A stretch of DNA of 64,000 nucleotides from Hydrogenophaga aromaticivorans (lineage in GTDB: Bacteria; Pseudomonadota; Gammaproteobacteria; Burkholderiales; Burkholderiaceae_C). The stretch is from NCBI RefSeq assembly GCF_013387465.1, contig NZ_VYGV01000007.1, positions 429,369 through 493,368 of the forward strand, in the 5' to 3' direction. Within the stretch, counting starts at the first letter, position 1. The number at the start of each line of letters is the position of its first letter. Position numbers and translations under genes: made by a program. This document shows, piece by piece, positions 43,776-53,755 of the stretch. The notes below the pieces were generated by a model that was not told the origin of the DNA, did no database searches, and saw nothing but the letters and a program-made list of their open reading frames with translations.

Positions 43776-44783
43776 ATGCAAGCAGGCAAAGAAGCAGAGC
43801 TGTGGATGTACGAAAAAATGCTGGAGATACGGCATTTCGAGGAGACCATGGCCACGGTCTATCTGGAAGGCAAGCTGCCGCCGCAGATCCAGAAAGGGCT
43901 TGCGTTTGACATCGGCTCGGGGCCGGTACCGGGCGAGATGCACCTCGCCGCGGGGCAGGAGCCGGTGGCGGTGGGCGTGTGCGCGCACCTGAAGCAGACC
44001 GACACGGTGGTGGGCACGCACCGGCCCCACCACTTTGCCATCGCCAAGGGCGTGCCGCTGGGCCGCATGGCGGCCGAGATGTTCGGCAAGGCCACCGGAC
44101 TGGGCAAGGGCAAGGGTGGGCACATGCACCTGTTCGACCCGGTGAACCGGTTCAGCTGCAGCGGCATCATCGGTGCCAGCTTGCCGCCGGCCTGCGGCGC
44201 GGCGCTGGCGGCGAAGAAGCTGGGCAAGGACTGGGTGGCGGTGGCCTTCTTTGGCGAGGGGGCGGCCAACCAGGGCGCGGTGCACGAGTCTCTCAACCTC
44301 GCGGCCTTGTGGAAACTGCCGGTTATTTTTGTCTGCGAGGACAACAAGTGGGCCATCTCGGTGCCCAAGTCCAGCGCCACTTCGATCGAATGGGTGGCCG
44401 ACCGTGCCGCAGGTTATGGCATGCCGGGCATCAAGGTCGCGACCAACGACGCCATGGCGGTGTATGAGGCCGCCGGTCCGGCGGTGCAGCGTGCGCGCCG
44501 GGGTGAAGGCCCCAGCCTGATCGAGGTCAAGACCGACCGCTACCTCGGCCACTTCCAGGGCGACCCGGAGGTCTACCGTCCGAAAGACGAGGTGGCCAAC
44601 CTGCGCAAGAACGATCCGATCCCGCGGATGGCCAGCCATCTGAAGCTGCAGGGCTACATGAACGACGCCGAGGAAGCCAATCTGGTCGCGCTTGCCCGGC
44701 GGCGCGTGGTCGATGCGTTCGAGTTCGCGCGCAACAGCCCCGACCCCGAGCCGCAGGATGCCCTGCAGGACGTCTTTGTCTGA
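43776..44783 (+). CDS. 2-oxoacid (pyruvate/acetoin-type) dehydrogenase E1 alpha subunit
   Basis: Thiamine-diphosphate-dependent E1 alpha subunit, 335 residues. The ThDP motif GEGAANQGAVHESLNLAALWKLPVIFVCEDN spans about 160-190, and THRPHHFAIAKGVPLGRMAAE and GKGKGGHMHLFD are family features. It decarboxylates pyruvate, acetoin or a branched 2-oxoacid and passes the acyl group to lipoyl groups. Closest in feel to acetoin dehydrogenase AcoA or PdhA of the heterotetrameric type; the substrate is not decidable. First gene of a four-gene set with a Crp/Fnr-type operator upstream. The ATG at 43776 follows AGGAGG. Confidence 0.92.
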   Translation: MQAGKEAELWMYEKMLEIRHFEETMATVYLEGKLPPQIQKGLAFDIGSGPVPGEMHLAAGQEPVAVGVCAHLKQTDTVVGTHRPHHFAIAKGVPLGRMAAEMFGKATGLGKGKGGHMHLFDPVNRFSCSGIIGASLPPACGAALAAKKLGKDWVAVAFFGEGAANQGAVHESLNLAALWKLPVIFVCEDNKWAISVPKSSATSIEWVADRAAGYGMPGIKVATNDAMAVYEAAGPAVQRARRGEGPSLIEVKTDRYLGHFQGDPEVYRPKDEVANLRKNDPIPRMASHLKLQGYMNDAEEANLVALARRRVVDAFEFARNSPDPEPQDALQDVFV

Positions 44784-44818
44784 GCCGATCCGCCACCGAA
44801 TCCCACCAGGAGCACGAC

Positions 44819-45859
44819 ATGAGCAACACCCGCAAGCTCACCATGGCGCAGGCCATCGCGGAGGGCATTGGCCAGGAAATGCAAAGCGACGACACGGTTT
44901 TCGTGATGGGCGAAGACATCGGCAGGTACGGCGGCATCTTCGGTGCCACCGGTGGCCTGCTGGACCGGTTCGGTCCGGATCGCATCATGGACACCCCGAT
45001 CTCCGAGACCGCCTTCATCGGCACCGCCACCGGGGCCGCTGCCGCGGGGATGCGGCCGATCGCCGAGCTGATGTTCGTGGACTTCTTCGGCGTCTGCATG
45101 GACCAGATCTACAACCACCTGGCCAAGAACACCTACATGGCGGGCGGCCACATCAAGCTGCCGGTGGTGCTGACCACGGCCATCGGTGGCGGCTACAACG
45201 ATGCTGCGCAGCACTCGCAATGCCTGTACGCCACCTTCGCCCACATGCCGGGGCTGAAGGTGGTGGTGCCGTCCAACGCCTACGACGCCAAGGGTCTGAT
45301 GATCCAGGCGATCCGCGACGACAACCCGGTGCTCTTCATGTACCACAAGGGCATCATGGGTCTGCCCTGGATGGCGTACTTCGAGGGCAGCAGCAACGAG
45401 GTGCCCGAGGCGGCGTACACCATTCCGTTTGGCCAGGCGCGCGTGGCGCGCGAGGGCAGCGACGTCACCATCGTCACCCTCAGCCAGATGGTGCAGAAGG
45501 CGCTGCTGGCGGCGGAGGAACTGGTGGCCGAGCGCATCAGCGTGGAGGTGATCGACCTGCGCACGCTGGTGCCGCTGGACCGCGAGGCGGTGCTGCGCTC
45601 GGTGCGCAAGACCGGGCGCCTGCTGGTGGCCGACGAGGACTACCTGGGCTTTGGCGTCACCGGTGAAATCGCCGCCATCGTGGCCGAAAACCTCGATACC
45701 GTGCAGCTGAAGGCGCCGGTGAAACGGGTGGCCGTGCCCAATGTGCCGATTCCGTACAGCCGTCCATTGGAGCGTTTTGTGATTCCGCAGGTGGGCGGCC
45801 TGGTGGCGGCTGTGCGCGAGCTGATGACCGCCTCGGTGCGCCAGCCGTTGGAGGTGTGA
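44819..45859 (+). CDS. 2-oxoacid (pyruvate/acetoin-type) dehydrogenase E1 beta subunit
   Basis: E1 beta subunit, 346 residues, partner of the upstream alpha subunit. It has the pyrimidine-binding pattern MGEDIGRYGGIFGATGGLLDRFG and DTPISETAFIGTATGAAAAGMRPIAELMFVDFFG, plus the C-terminal domain ISVEVIDLRTLVPLDREAVLRSVRKTGRLLVADED, all typical of the AcoB/PdhB family. The start has AGGAG upstream. Its stop overlaps the start of the lipoyl-domain gene (TGATG). Confidence 0.93.
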   Translation: MSNTRKLTMAQAIAEGIGQEMQSDDTVFVMGEDIGRYGGIFGATGGLLDRFGPDRIMDTPISETAFIGTATGAAAAGMRPIAELMFVDFFGVCMDQIYNHLAKNTYMAGGHIKLPVVLTTAIGGGYNDAAQHSQCLYATFAHMPGLKVVVPSNAYDAKGLMIQAIRDDNPVLFMYHKGIMGLPWMAYFEGSSNEVPEAAYTIPFGQARVAREGSDVTIVTLSQMVQKALLAAEELVAERISVEVIDLRTLVPLDREAVLRSVRKTGRLLVADEDYLGFGVTGEIAAIVAENLDTVQLKAPVKRVAVPNVPIPYSRPLERFVIPQVGGLVAAVRELMTASVRQPLEV

Positions 45860-46107
45860 TGAACATCACCTTGCCGGACGCAGCTTGGGAGGGGGTCGAG
45901 GCCTCGGTCGAGGCCCTGGTGGACCGGTGGCTGGTGCAGGAGGGGGACACCGTGCGTCAGTGCCAACCGTTGGCCACGGTGGTGCTGGTGAAGGCCAGCC
46001 AGGACATTGAAGCGCCCATGAACGGCCGCGTGACACACATCCTGGTGACTGCGGGTCACACCTTTCACCGGGGCCAGCCCATTGCAACGCTGGAGCGCCT
46101 GCCATAG
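45859..46107 (+). CDS. Free-standing biotinyl/lipoyl-attachment domain protein
   Basis: 82 residues consisting of little more than one lipoyl-like beta-barrel domain: GVEASVEALVDRWLVQEGDTV, LATVVLVKASQDIEAPMNGRVTHILV and ATLERL. The modified lysine would be K in VLVKASQDI (about residue 43). No peripheral-subunit-binding or catalytic E2 acyltransferase domain follows. The ATG at 45859 overlaps the E1 beta stop. It probably serves as the lipoyl carrier for the E1 pair, with the next gene attaching lipoate. Confidence 0.85.
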   Translation: MNITLPDAAWEGVEASVEALVDRWLVQEGDTVRQCQPLATVVLVKASQDIEAPMNGRVTHILVTAGHTFHRGQPIATLERLP

Positions 46108-46814
46108 ACACCACGGCCCAGGAGCAGGACTGGAACCGCCAGCAGCTGGAGCGGCCGGTTTCCATCCCGGATTTCCGAGTCTGGAACCACCGCCGGCCTG
46201 CCGTTGTGCTGGGCTGTTCGCAGCGTGCCCTGCGGGACGGCATCGCAGCGCGCCTGCCGCCTCGGGGCGTGGATCTGGTGGAGCGCGCATCGGGTGGCGG
46301 TGCCGTGTTGAGCGGACCCTGGATGGTCAGCGTTTCCGTGGCCTTGCCGCCGGACCACGTTTGGGCGACCAACGGGCTGGAGGGATACCGGCAACTGGGG
46401 CGCTTGCATGCGGTTGTGTTGAGCGGGCTGGGCGTGGCCACGATGTCGGTACCGCCCGAAGGCGTTGAACGCGGGAATCAGCGCTGGGGCGGCGGTGTGC
46501 GTTGGGCGTGTTTCGGCAGCCTGGCGCCCTGGGAACTCACCGACGGGGAGGGCCGCAAAGTGGTGGGGCTGGCCCAGCGGCGGCAGGGCCATGGTGTGCT
46601 GCTGGTGGCCGGTACCCTGTGTCACGCGCCCGATTGGCCGCTGTTGTGCGATGCCCTGGGCTTTCCGGGCGATGCGCCGTGGCTGCAGCGGGTGACCGTG
46701 GCTTGCGACGCCCTGGCCGATCGGGCGTTTTCCGCGGCCACACTGGTCGGTCAACTGCGGCGCGCCCTGGCCAGTGAACTGTGGACACCACGGCGTTCGT
46801 CGTTCCCGGTGTGA
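46104..46814 (+). CDS. Lipoate-protein ligase A family protein (start codon unusual)
   Basis: About 236 residues in frame with lipoate ligase features: PVSIPDFRVWNHRRPAVVLGCSQRAL, then ERASGGGAVLSGPWMVSVSVALP, the lipoate/AMP-binding region. It probably attaches lipoate to the small carrier encoded just upstream. No ATG, GTG or TTG lies between the upstream stop and the conserved start region. An ATA at 46104-46106 overlaps the preceding TAG and has GGAG eight bases upstream, which may serve as a rare start. The next usual start, GTG at 46206, would cut off conserved residues. The call is clear, the start is not. Confidence 0.75.
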   Translation: MDTTAQEQDWNRQQLERPVSIPDFRVWNHRRPAVVLGCSQRALRDGIAARLPPRGVDLVERASGGGAVLSGPWMVSVSVALPPDHVWATNGLEGYRQLGRLHAVVLSGLGVATMSVPPEGVERGNQRWGGGVRWACFGSLAPWELTDGEGRKVVGLAQRRQGHGVLLVAGTLCHAPDWPLLCDALGFPGDAPWLQRVTVACDALADRAFSAATLVGQLRRALASELWTPRRSSFPV

Positions 46815-46959
46815 ACCGGTTCTCCGGTGCGCGACGACGGACCTTCAACGCATCCACTGCTGCCAGGGTCTCCGCGGAGCCGCCGCGGTATTTGTGCGCC
46901 TTCCTGTAAGGTTCTGTTCCTCCCCCCGACTCATCCCTACCCAACCCGAGGACACCGAG

Positions 46960-47469
46960 ATGAAGAAGGAACGCAGAACCCTGCTGAAGCAACTGGGCGC
47001 CGTGCTGGCCGCGGTCGGCTTGCCGGCCGCAACCCCGCACGCCGCCGAACCCCCATTTCCGTTGAAGAAGACCGCGGCCGAGTGGAAGGCGATCGTGTCG
47101 CCAGCGGCCTACGACGTGCTGTTCGAACACGGCACCGAACGCGCCGGCAGCAGCCCGCTCAACGCCGAGAAGCGTCCGGGTCGTTATGTCTGCGCCGCCT
47201 GCAACCTGCCGCTGTTCGACGCCGCCCACAAGTACGAGAGCGGCACCGGCTGGCCGAGCTTCTGGCAACCGCTGCCCGGCGCGCTCGGCACCTCCACCGA
47301 CTTCAAGCTGATCTACCCGCGCACCGAGTACCACTGCAGCCGCTGCGGCGGACACCAGGGCCACGTGTTCAACGACGGCCCCAAGCCCACCGGCAAACGT
47401 TATTGCAACAACGGCGTGGCGCTGGCCTTTGTGCCCCAGGGCGCTGCGCTGCCGGCCCTGCGCACCTGA
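46960..47469 (+). CDS. msrB: Peptide-methionine (R)-S-oxide reductase MsrB, exported
   Basis: Methionine sulfoxide reductase B, 169 residues, that reduces the R epimer of methionine sulfoxide in proteins. An N-terminal signal peptide with twin arginines (ERRTLLKQLGAVLAAVGLPA) suggests export by the Tat route, with cleavage before AEPPFPL. Zinc cysteines are in CAACNLPLFD and CSRCGGHQGH; the catalytic cysteine is in RYCNNGVAL. msrA follows after 26 bases, so the pair forms a periplasmic repair unit. Confidence 0.93.
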   Translation: MKKERRTLLKQLGAVLAAVGLPAATPHAAEPPFPLKKTAAEWKAIVSPAAYDVLFEHGTERAGSSPLNAEKRPGRYVCAACNLPLFDAAHKYESGTGWPSFWQPLPGALGTSTDFKLIYPRTEYHCSRCGGHQGHVFNDGPKPTGKRYCNNGVALAFVPQGAALPALRT

Positions 47470-47495
47470 ACAGGCCCTAACCGGAGAACCCCCAC

Positions 47496-48080
47496 ATGAA
47501 CAAAACCTTCCGGGCGCTGGCCCTCTCGGCTTGCCTGAGCGCTGTGGCCGCGACGGCCCAGGCGGCCACCGCCACGGCGGTCTTTGCCGGTGGCTGCTTC
47601 TGGTGCATCGAGGCGGACTTCGAGAAGCTCGCCGGCGTGACGGAAGTGGAGTCGGGTTACACCGCGGGCAAGACCGTCAACCCGACCTACGAGCAGGTGA
47701 GCAGCGGCCACACCGGCCACACCGAGGCGGTGCGCGTGATCTACGACCCGGCCAAGGTGAGCTACGCGGAGCTGGTCGAATACTTCTGGCGCCACATCGA
47801 CCCCACGGTGAAAGACCGCCAGTTCTGCGACATCGGCAGCCAGTACCGCAGCGGCATCTACTGGGGCAATCCGGCCGAGCGCCAGGTGGTGGAAGCCAGC
47901 CGTGACGCGCTGCTCATGAGCAGCCGGTTCAAGGCGATCCACACCGAGCTCGCGCCCGCCAGCGCCTTCTACCTGGCTGAGGACTACCACCAGGACTATT
48001 ACAAGAAGAACTCGGTGCGCTACAACTACTACCGCTACAGCTGCGGTCGCGATGCGCGCGTGAAATCGCTCTGGCAGTAG
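47496..48080 (+). CDS. msrA: Peptide-methionine (S)-S-oxide reductase MsrA, exported
   Basis: Methionine sulfoxide reductase A, 194 residues, that reduces the S epimer. A Sec signal peptide (MNKTFRALALSACLSAVAATAQA) precedes the catalytic motif GGCFWCIEADFEKL. Other typical segments are GYTAGKTVNPTYEQVSSGHTGHTEAV and DRQFCDIGSQYRSGIYW. The export signals on both MsrA and MsrB point to periplasmic repair of oxidised methionines. Confidence 0.94.
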   Translation: MNKTFRALALSACLSAVAATAQAATATAVFAGGCFWCIEADFEKLAGVTEVESGYTAGKTVNPTYEQVSSGHTGHTEAVRVIYDPAKVSYAELVEYFWRHIDPTVKDRQFCDIGSQYRSGIYWGNPAERQVVEASRDALLMSSRFKAIHTELAPASAFYLAEDYHQDYYKKNSVRYNYYRYSCGRDARVKSLWQ

Positions 48081-48174
48081 CCCATACCCCTTGTTCCGGG
48101 GCGCCCCGAGGGCCCTGTGAGACCGGAACCCGGTGGTAGCATTCCTGCCACTTTTCACTACAAGGGGCCGGGGA

Positions 48175-49407
48175 ATGAGGGAGTCAGAAGATTTCGCCGA
48201 AACGGTGATGATGGGCGCGTTGCCGCCGGCGCCGCCCCACCGGCCGCAGACGCTGGACATCCGCTTCACCGGATCGGGCAGCGAGTACTTCCGGATCTGG
48301 ATCGTCAACCTGCTGCTGACCCTCGTCACGCTCACCCTCTACCTGCCTTTCGCGCGCGCGCGGCGCATGGCCTACTTCCAGAACAACACGCTCGTCGGCG
48401 GTGACCCGCTGGGTTTTCATGCCGACCCGTGGAAGATGTTCCGTGGCTATTTGCTGGTGCTCGTGCTCGGTGTGGGTTACTGGGCGGTGTCGAACTTCAT
48501 GCCGGCGTTTTCCTGGGCTGCGCTGGTGGTGTTCATGGGGCTGTGGCCGCTGCTGTGGCGCTCGTCGTTGCAGTTCCGCCTGCGCAACACCAGCTGGCGC
48601 GGCGTGCGCCTGAATTTTGTCGGCGACACGAAGTCGGCCTACCTGGCCATGTTGCCGATGTTCCTGCCGGCGCTGGCTTTTGTCGGCCTGCTGCCCGAAC
48701 CCGTCGAGGGCGAAGAGATCGCCGAAGAGACCGCGCGCTACGCCGCCGCGGTGGTGGGGGCCGTGGTGCTGGCGTTTGTGCTGTTGTTGCCCTGGCTCTG
48801 GGCGCGCATCAAGCGGTACCAGCACGGGGGCTACGCCTTCGCACAGGAGCGCACCGAGCTCACCGTCGGCGCCGGCCGTTTCTATGGCCTGTTCTTCAAG
48901 ATCCTGGGCGTGTCGCTGGCGGTGATGCTGGTGGTCGGCAGCGTCATGGGCGCGGCGTTCGGCGTGCTGATGCTCATGGGCATGACCAACTGGGCCGAGC
49001 TGAGCAGCGGGGGCGGTGCGCTCGCCGGCCTGCTGGCCGCGGTGGTTTTTGGCGTCATCGTGTTGATGGCCTATGTGCTCATGCCGCTGATCGTGGGCTC
49101 GTACACCACCTCGCGCCTGCAGAACCTGCTCTGGGCCAACACCCGCAGCCCGAAGATTGAGTTCCAGAGCGACCTGCGCCTGGGCCCGCTGTTTCGCGTC
49201 GGTCTGGTCAACTGGCTGCTGATCGCGCTCACGCTCGGCCTCTACTGGCCGTTTGCCAAGGTGCGCCTGGCGCGCGTCAAGCTCGAAGCCATGTCGCTGG
49301 TGGTGCAGGGTGACGTGGACGAATGGGTGGCCGAAGCGCAGCCGGCGGGCCGGGGTGTGCTGGGTGATGCGGCGGGTGATTTCTTCGGCATCGACATGGG
49401 GCTGTGA
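48175..49407 (+). CDS. YjgN/DUF898 family membrane protein
   Basis: Multi-pass inner-membrane protein of 410 residues with about 8 hydrophobic helices, repeating the DUF898 pattern twice: YFRIWIVNLLLTLVTLTLYLPFARARRMAYFQNN near residue 40 and LFRVGLVNWLLIALTLGLYWPFAKVRLARVK near 340. Function unknown. It overlaps the M48 peptidase gene, a conserved arrangement in proteobacteria that suggests joint function in the membrane. The ATG at 48175 is preceded by a GGGG stretch. Confidence 0.9.
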   Translation: MRESEDFAETVMMGALPPAPPHRPQTLDIRFTGSGSEYFRIWIVNLLLTLVTLTLYLPFARARRMAYFQNNTLVGGDPLGFHADPWKMFRGYLLVLVLGVGYWAVSNFMPAFSWAALVVFMGLWPLLWRSSLQFRLRNTSWRGVRLNFVGDTKSAYLAMLPMFLPALAFVGLLPEPVEGEEIAEETARYAAAVVGAVVLAFVLLLPWLWARIKRYQHGGYAFAQERTELTVGAGRFYGLFFKILGVSLAVMLVVGSVMGAAFGVLMLMGMTNWAELSSGGGALAGLLAAVVFGVIVLMAYVLMPLIVGSYTTSRLQNLLWANTRSPKIEFQSDLRLGPLFRVGLVNWLLIALTLGLYWPFAKVRLARVKLEAMSLVVQGDVDEWVAEAQPAGRGVLGDAAGDFFGIDMGL

Positions 49408-50492
49408 TGGCGCCGGACGAGCCTGCTGTGATTCGAACCCAGTGGTTTGACGGGCGCAGCCCGCGTGGCCGCTCGGTGAGCCTGCGGGTGCAGGGCGACG
49501 AGCTGCTGCTGCGCACGCACGACGGACTCGTCGAACACCGGTACCCGCTGGGCGGCGTGCGCTGGCCCGAACGCCGCAGCCACGGCCAGCGCCAGACCGA
49601 GCTGCCCGACGGTGGCCTGATCCAGCACGCCAACGCCACCGAGTGGGACGCCTGGTTCCAGGCCAGTGGACTGCGCGAGGGCGCCGTGGTGGGCTGGATG
49701 CAGAGCTGGCGCGCCACGCTCGCGGCCATGGCAGGCACCGTGGTGTTTCTTGCCGCGGCCTGGGTCTGGGGCGTGCCCTGGCTCAGTGTCACGCTGGCTG
49801 GGTTGGTGCCGCAGTCGCTGGAAAACCAGATCGGCGAGCAGAGCCTGGCGCAGCTCGATCGCCTGTTTCTCAAACCCAGCCAACTGCCCGCAGCGCAGCA
49901 GGAAGCGCTGCGCCAGCGCTTTGCCCGGGTCGTTGAACAGGCCCATCCCGAGGGCGATGCACCGGCCTGGCAACTCGGATTTCACCAGAGCGAGATCCTG
50001 GGCGCCAACGCCTTTGCCCTGCCCGGTGGCAGCATGGTCATGACCGACGATCTGGTGAAGTTGCTGGACGACCAGCCCGACGCCCTCGTGGGCGTGCTCG
50101 CGCACGAGCTGGGCCATGTGCAGCACCACCACGGGCTGGACCTGATGGTGCGCGCCAGCCTGGTCAGCGCGCTGGTGGGTGTGGTGCTGGGTGACGCCAG
50201 TGGTTTCCTGGCCACCGTGCCGGCCACGCTGGCCACGCAGTCGTATTCGCGCGATGCCGAACGCGAAGCCGACGCCCACGCGGCGCAGATGCTGCACGCG
50301 AGCGGTATCGATCCGGCGGTGATGGCGATCTTCTTCGAGCGCATGCTGGCCGAAGAGGGCGCCGTCCAGCCGGCGGATGAACAGGGCGAGCATGAAGGCA
50401 GCGGCGTGTCGCTGCCCATCGCCATCGCCAGCCACCCCGACCATGGCGAACGCATCCGCTTCTTCCGCGAGTGGCAGGCCCCCGGTCCTTGA
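49407..50492 (+). CDS. M48 family metallopeptidase
   Basis: Membrane-associated zinc peptidase of 361 residues. A transmembrane segment lies near residues 100-125 (ATLAAMAGTVVFLAAAWVWGVPWL), and the zinc-binding motif is HELGH near residue 232, followed by the third-ligand region SRDAEREADAHA near 285. It probably processes or degrades membrane or periplasmic proteins with the YjgN-like partner. The start ATG overlaps the upstream stop (TGATG). Confidence 0.9.
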   Translation: MAPDEPAVIRTQWFDGRSPRGRSVSLRVQGDELLLRTHDGLVEHRYPLGGVRWPERRSHGQRQTELPDGGLIQHANATEWDAWFQASGLREGAVVGWMQSWRATLAAMAGTVVFLAAAWVWGVPWLSVTLAGLVPQSLENQIGEQSLAQLDRLFLKPSQLPAAQQEALRQRFARVVEQAHPEGDAPAWQLGFHQSEILGANAFALPGGSMVMTDDLVKLLDDQPDALVGVLAHELGHVQHHHGLDLMVRASLVSALVGVVLGDASGFLATVPATLATQSYSRDAEREADAHAAQMLHASGIDPAVMAIFFERMLAEEGAVQPADEQGEHEGSGVSLPIAIASHPDHGERIRFFREWQAPGP

Positions 50493-50625
50493 CGCAGGTC
50501 AGGGCGACCGGCCGCCCGGGTTGAAATACTGGTAAAAGCCCGGCACGCAGGCGCTTGTCGCGGATGCCACACCGTCGGCGCGCGTGGTCGGGCGTATGCT
50601 GAGCGCAACTTGTTTTCCGCACCCC

Positions 50626-51366
<741 letters not shown>

Positions 51367-51373
51367 ACCCCGC

Positions 51374-53755
51374 ATGAAGGCCATCCACATCAAGCTCTGG
51401 CGCGACCTGAAGCGGTTGCGCGCGCAGGTGGTCACCATTGCGATGGTGGTGGCGATCGGGGTGGCCGGCTTCGTGGGCATGTTCTCGGTGCACCAGTCGC
51501 TGCAGGGTTCGCGCGATCACTTCTACCGCGACAACCGCCTGGCCGATGTGTTCGCCAGCGTCAAGCGCGCCCCGGTGCACCTGCGCGAGCGCCTCGCCGC
51601 GCTCGACGGCGTGGCCGAGGTCAAGCTCGACGTGGTGTTCGACGCGCAGATCGACCTGCCCGGCGTGCTGCCGCCGGTCACCGGGCGTTTCATCGGGCTC
51701 GACCTCGCGCGCGCCCACGCCGGCCGCCAGGGCCTGAACGCGCTCACGCTCAAGCGCGGGCGCTGGCCCGAGCGCGACGGTGCGCTCGAAGCCCTGGTGA
51801 GCGACCGCTTTGCCGCGGCGCGCGGGCTGAACCCTGGCGACACGGTGCACGCGATCCTGAACGGCAAGCGCGAGCGCGTGCACCTGGTGGGCACGGCCGC
51901 CTCGCCCGAGTACGTGTTCGCCTCGCAGGGCGGCGCGCCCGACGACCAGTCGTTCGGCATCTGGTGGATCGACGGCGCGCGCATGACCCAGGCCTTCGAC
52001 ATGCAGGGCGCCTTCAACCAGGTGTCGCTGCGGCTCGACGCGGGCCAGGCCAGTACTTCGATGCTGGTGCGGGTGCTGCCGCAGGTGGACCGCTTGCTGG
52101 AACCCTACGGTGCTTTCGGCGCAACCGGGCGCGACAAGCAGTTGTCTTCCAAGATCGTGAGCGACGAACTCGCTCAGCTCAAGGTCATGGGCACGGTGCT
52201 GCCCGCCATCTTTCTGGCGGTGGCGATGTTCATCCTCAACGTGGTGCTGAGCCGCCAGGTGGCCACGCAGCGCAGCCAGATCGCGGCGCTCAAGGCGCTG
52301 GGCTACAGCGACGGCGCGATCGCATGGCACTACATCCAGCTCGCGCTGGCCATCGCCGGGCTCGGCGTGGCGGTGGGGCTGGCCTTGAGCCAGCTCATCG
52401 GCCGCGGCATGCTCGGCCTGTACGACGAAGTGTTCCGCTTCAACGGCCTGGCCTACGAGACCAGTGTCTGGCTGGTGGTGGTGTCGACCCTGCTCGCGGC
52501 GGCCGCCGCTGCGGCGGGCACCTGGAACGCGATCCGCGCCGTGGTGCGGCTCAAGCCGGCGCAGGCCATGCAGCCGCCCGCGCCGCCGGCCTACCAGCCC
52601 ACGCTGGTGGAACGGCTGGGGCTGCGCCGCTTCGTCAGCACCGGCGCGATGATGGTGATCCGCAACTTCGAGCGCCGCCCGATGCGCGCGGCCTTCACCG
52701 TGACCGGTATCGCACTCGCGGTGGCGCTGCAGATCTCGGGCGCCTTCTGGATCGACGCGATTGCGCACATCGTCGACGTGCAGTTCCGCCAGGTGCAGCA
52801 GGGCGACGTGCTGGTCAACTTCCACCGCCCGGTGCCGCTGACTGTGGTGCAGGACCTCAAGCGCCTGCCCGGTGTGATCGACGCCGAGCCCTACCGCACC
52901 GAGCCGGTCCGTGTGCGCCTGCACGGGCGCAGCGAAGACACGGCGCTCACCGGCTACCGCAGCGACGCGCAGCTGATGCGCGTGGTGGACGAAACCCGCG
53001 GCGCGGTGGCCATGCCGTCGCACGGTGTGGTGCTGTCTTCGCTGCTGGCGCGTGCGCTCGGTGCGCGCGTGGGCGACCGCGTCGAGCTGCAGTTCCGGCT
53101 CTGGAACCAGCAGCGCGTCGAGGTGCCGGTGGTGGACATCGTGCACACCATGTTCGGCAAACTGCTTTACATGAACCTGGACGCGATGAACGCGCTGGCG
53201 CGCGACGGCCACGGCGTGGCCGACGCCGCGCTGCAGGTCGACCCCTTGGCGATGGACGCGTTCTGGGGCGCGGTGAAGGCTGCGCCGGTGATCAACTCGG
53301 TGTTCGACAAGGCCGGCTCCATGGCCGCGTTCAACAAGACCACCTCACGCAACATGGGCGTGTTCAGCGGCATCCTCACGCTGTTTGCGGTGGCGATGGC
53401 GGTGGGCATCATCTACAACGCGGCGCGCATCGCGCTCTCCGAGCGCGCCTGGGAACTGGCGAGCCTTCGTGTGCTGGGCATGACGCGGGCCGAGGTTTCG
53501 GTGCTGCTGCTCGCCGAGCTCGGCGCCGAGCTGCTGGTGGCCCTGCCCATCGGCGCGCTCACCGGCTGGGGCCTGGCCTCGCTGATGATGCGGCTGATGG
53601 CGTCCGACAGCATCGATTTTCCGGTTGTGATCGAGCCGTCCACCTACGCCTCGGCCGCGCTGATCGTGCTGGCGGCGGGCGTGGTCAGCGCGCTGCTGGT
53701 GCGCCGCCAGATCGACCGGCTGGACCTGGTTTCTGTCTTGAAGGTACGCGAATGA
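51374..53755 (+). CDS. ABC transporter permease, FtsX family (large)
   Basis: 793-residue permease of the FtsX/MacB family with a first helix at about 18-40 ([19 protein letters not shown]), a large periplasmic domain, then three helices, a second periplasmic domain and four further helices: a duplicated two-half architecture. It works with the upstream ATPase and downstream adaptor, probably as a mechanotransmission-type exporter of lipids, lipoproteins or drugs. The start lies 7 bases after the ATPase stop. Confidence 0.9.
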   Translation: MKAIHIKLWRDLKRLRAQVVTIAMVVAIGVAGFVGMFSVHQSLQGSRDHFYRDNRLADVFASVKRAPVHLRERLAALDGVAEVKLDVVFDAQIDLPGVLPPVTGRFIGLDLARAHAGRQGLNALTLKRGRWPERDGALEALVSDRFAAARGLNPGDTVHAILNGKRERVHLVGTAASPEYVFASQGGAPDDQSFGIWWIDGARMTQAFDMQGAFNQVSLRLDAGQASTSMLVRVLPQVDRLLEPYGAFGATGRDKQLSSKIVSDELAQLKVMGTVLPAIFLAVAMFILNVVLSRQVATQRSQIAALKALGYSDGAIAWHYIQLALAIAGLGVAVGLALSQLIGRGMLGLYDEVFRFNGLAYETSVWLVVVSTLLAAAAAAAGTWNAIRAVVRLKPAQAMQPPAPPAYQPTLVERLGLRRFVSTGAMMVIRNFERRPMRAAFTVTGIALAVALQISGAFWIDAIAHIVDVQFRQVQQGDVLVNFHRPVPLTVVQDLKRLPGVIDAEPYRTEPVRVRLHGRSEDTALTGYRSDAQLMRVVDETRGAVAMPSHGVVLSSLLARALGARVGDRVELQFRLWNQQRVEVPVVDIVHTMFGKLLYMNLDAMNALARDGHGVADAALQVDPLAMDAFWGAVKAAPVINSVFDKAGSMAAFNKTTSRNMGVFSGILTLFAVAMAVGIIYNAARIALSERAWELASLRVLGMTRAEVSVLLLAELGAELLVALPIGALTGWGLASLMMRLMASDSIDFPVVIEPSTYASAALIVLAAGVVSALLVRRQIDRLDLVSVLKVRE

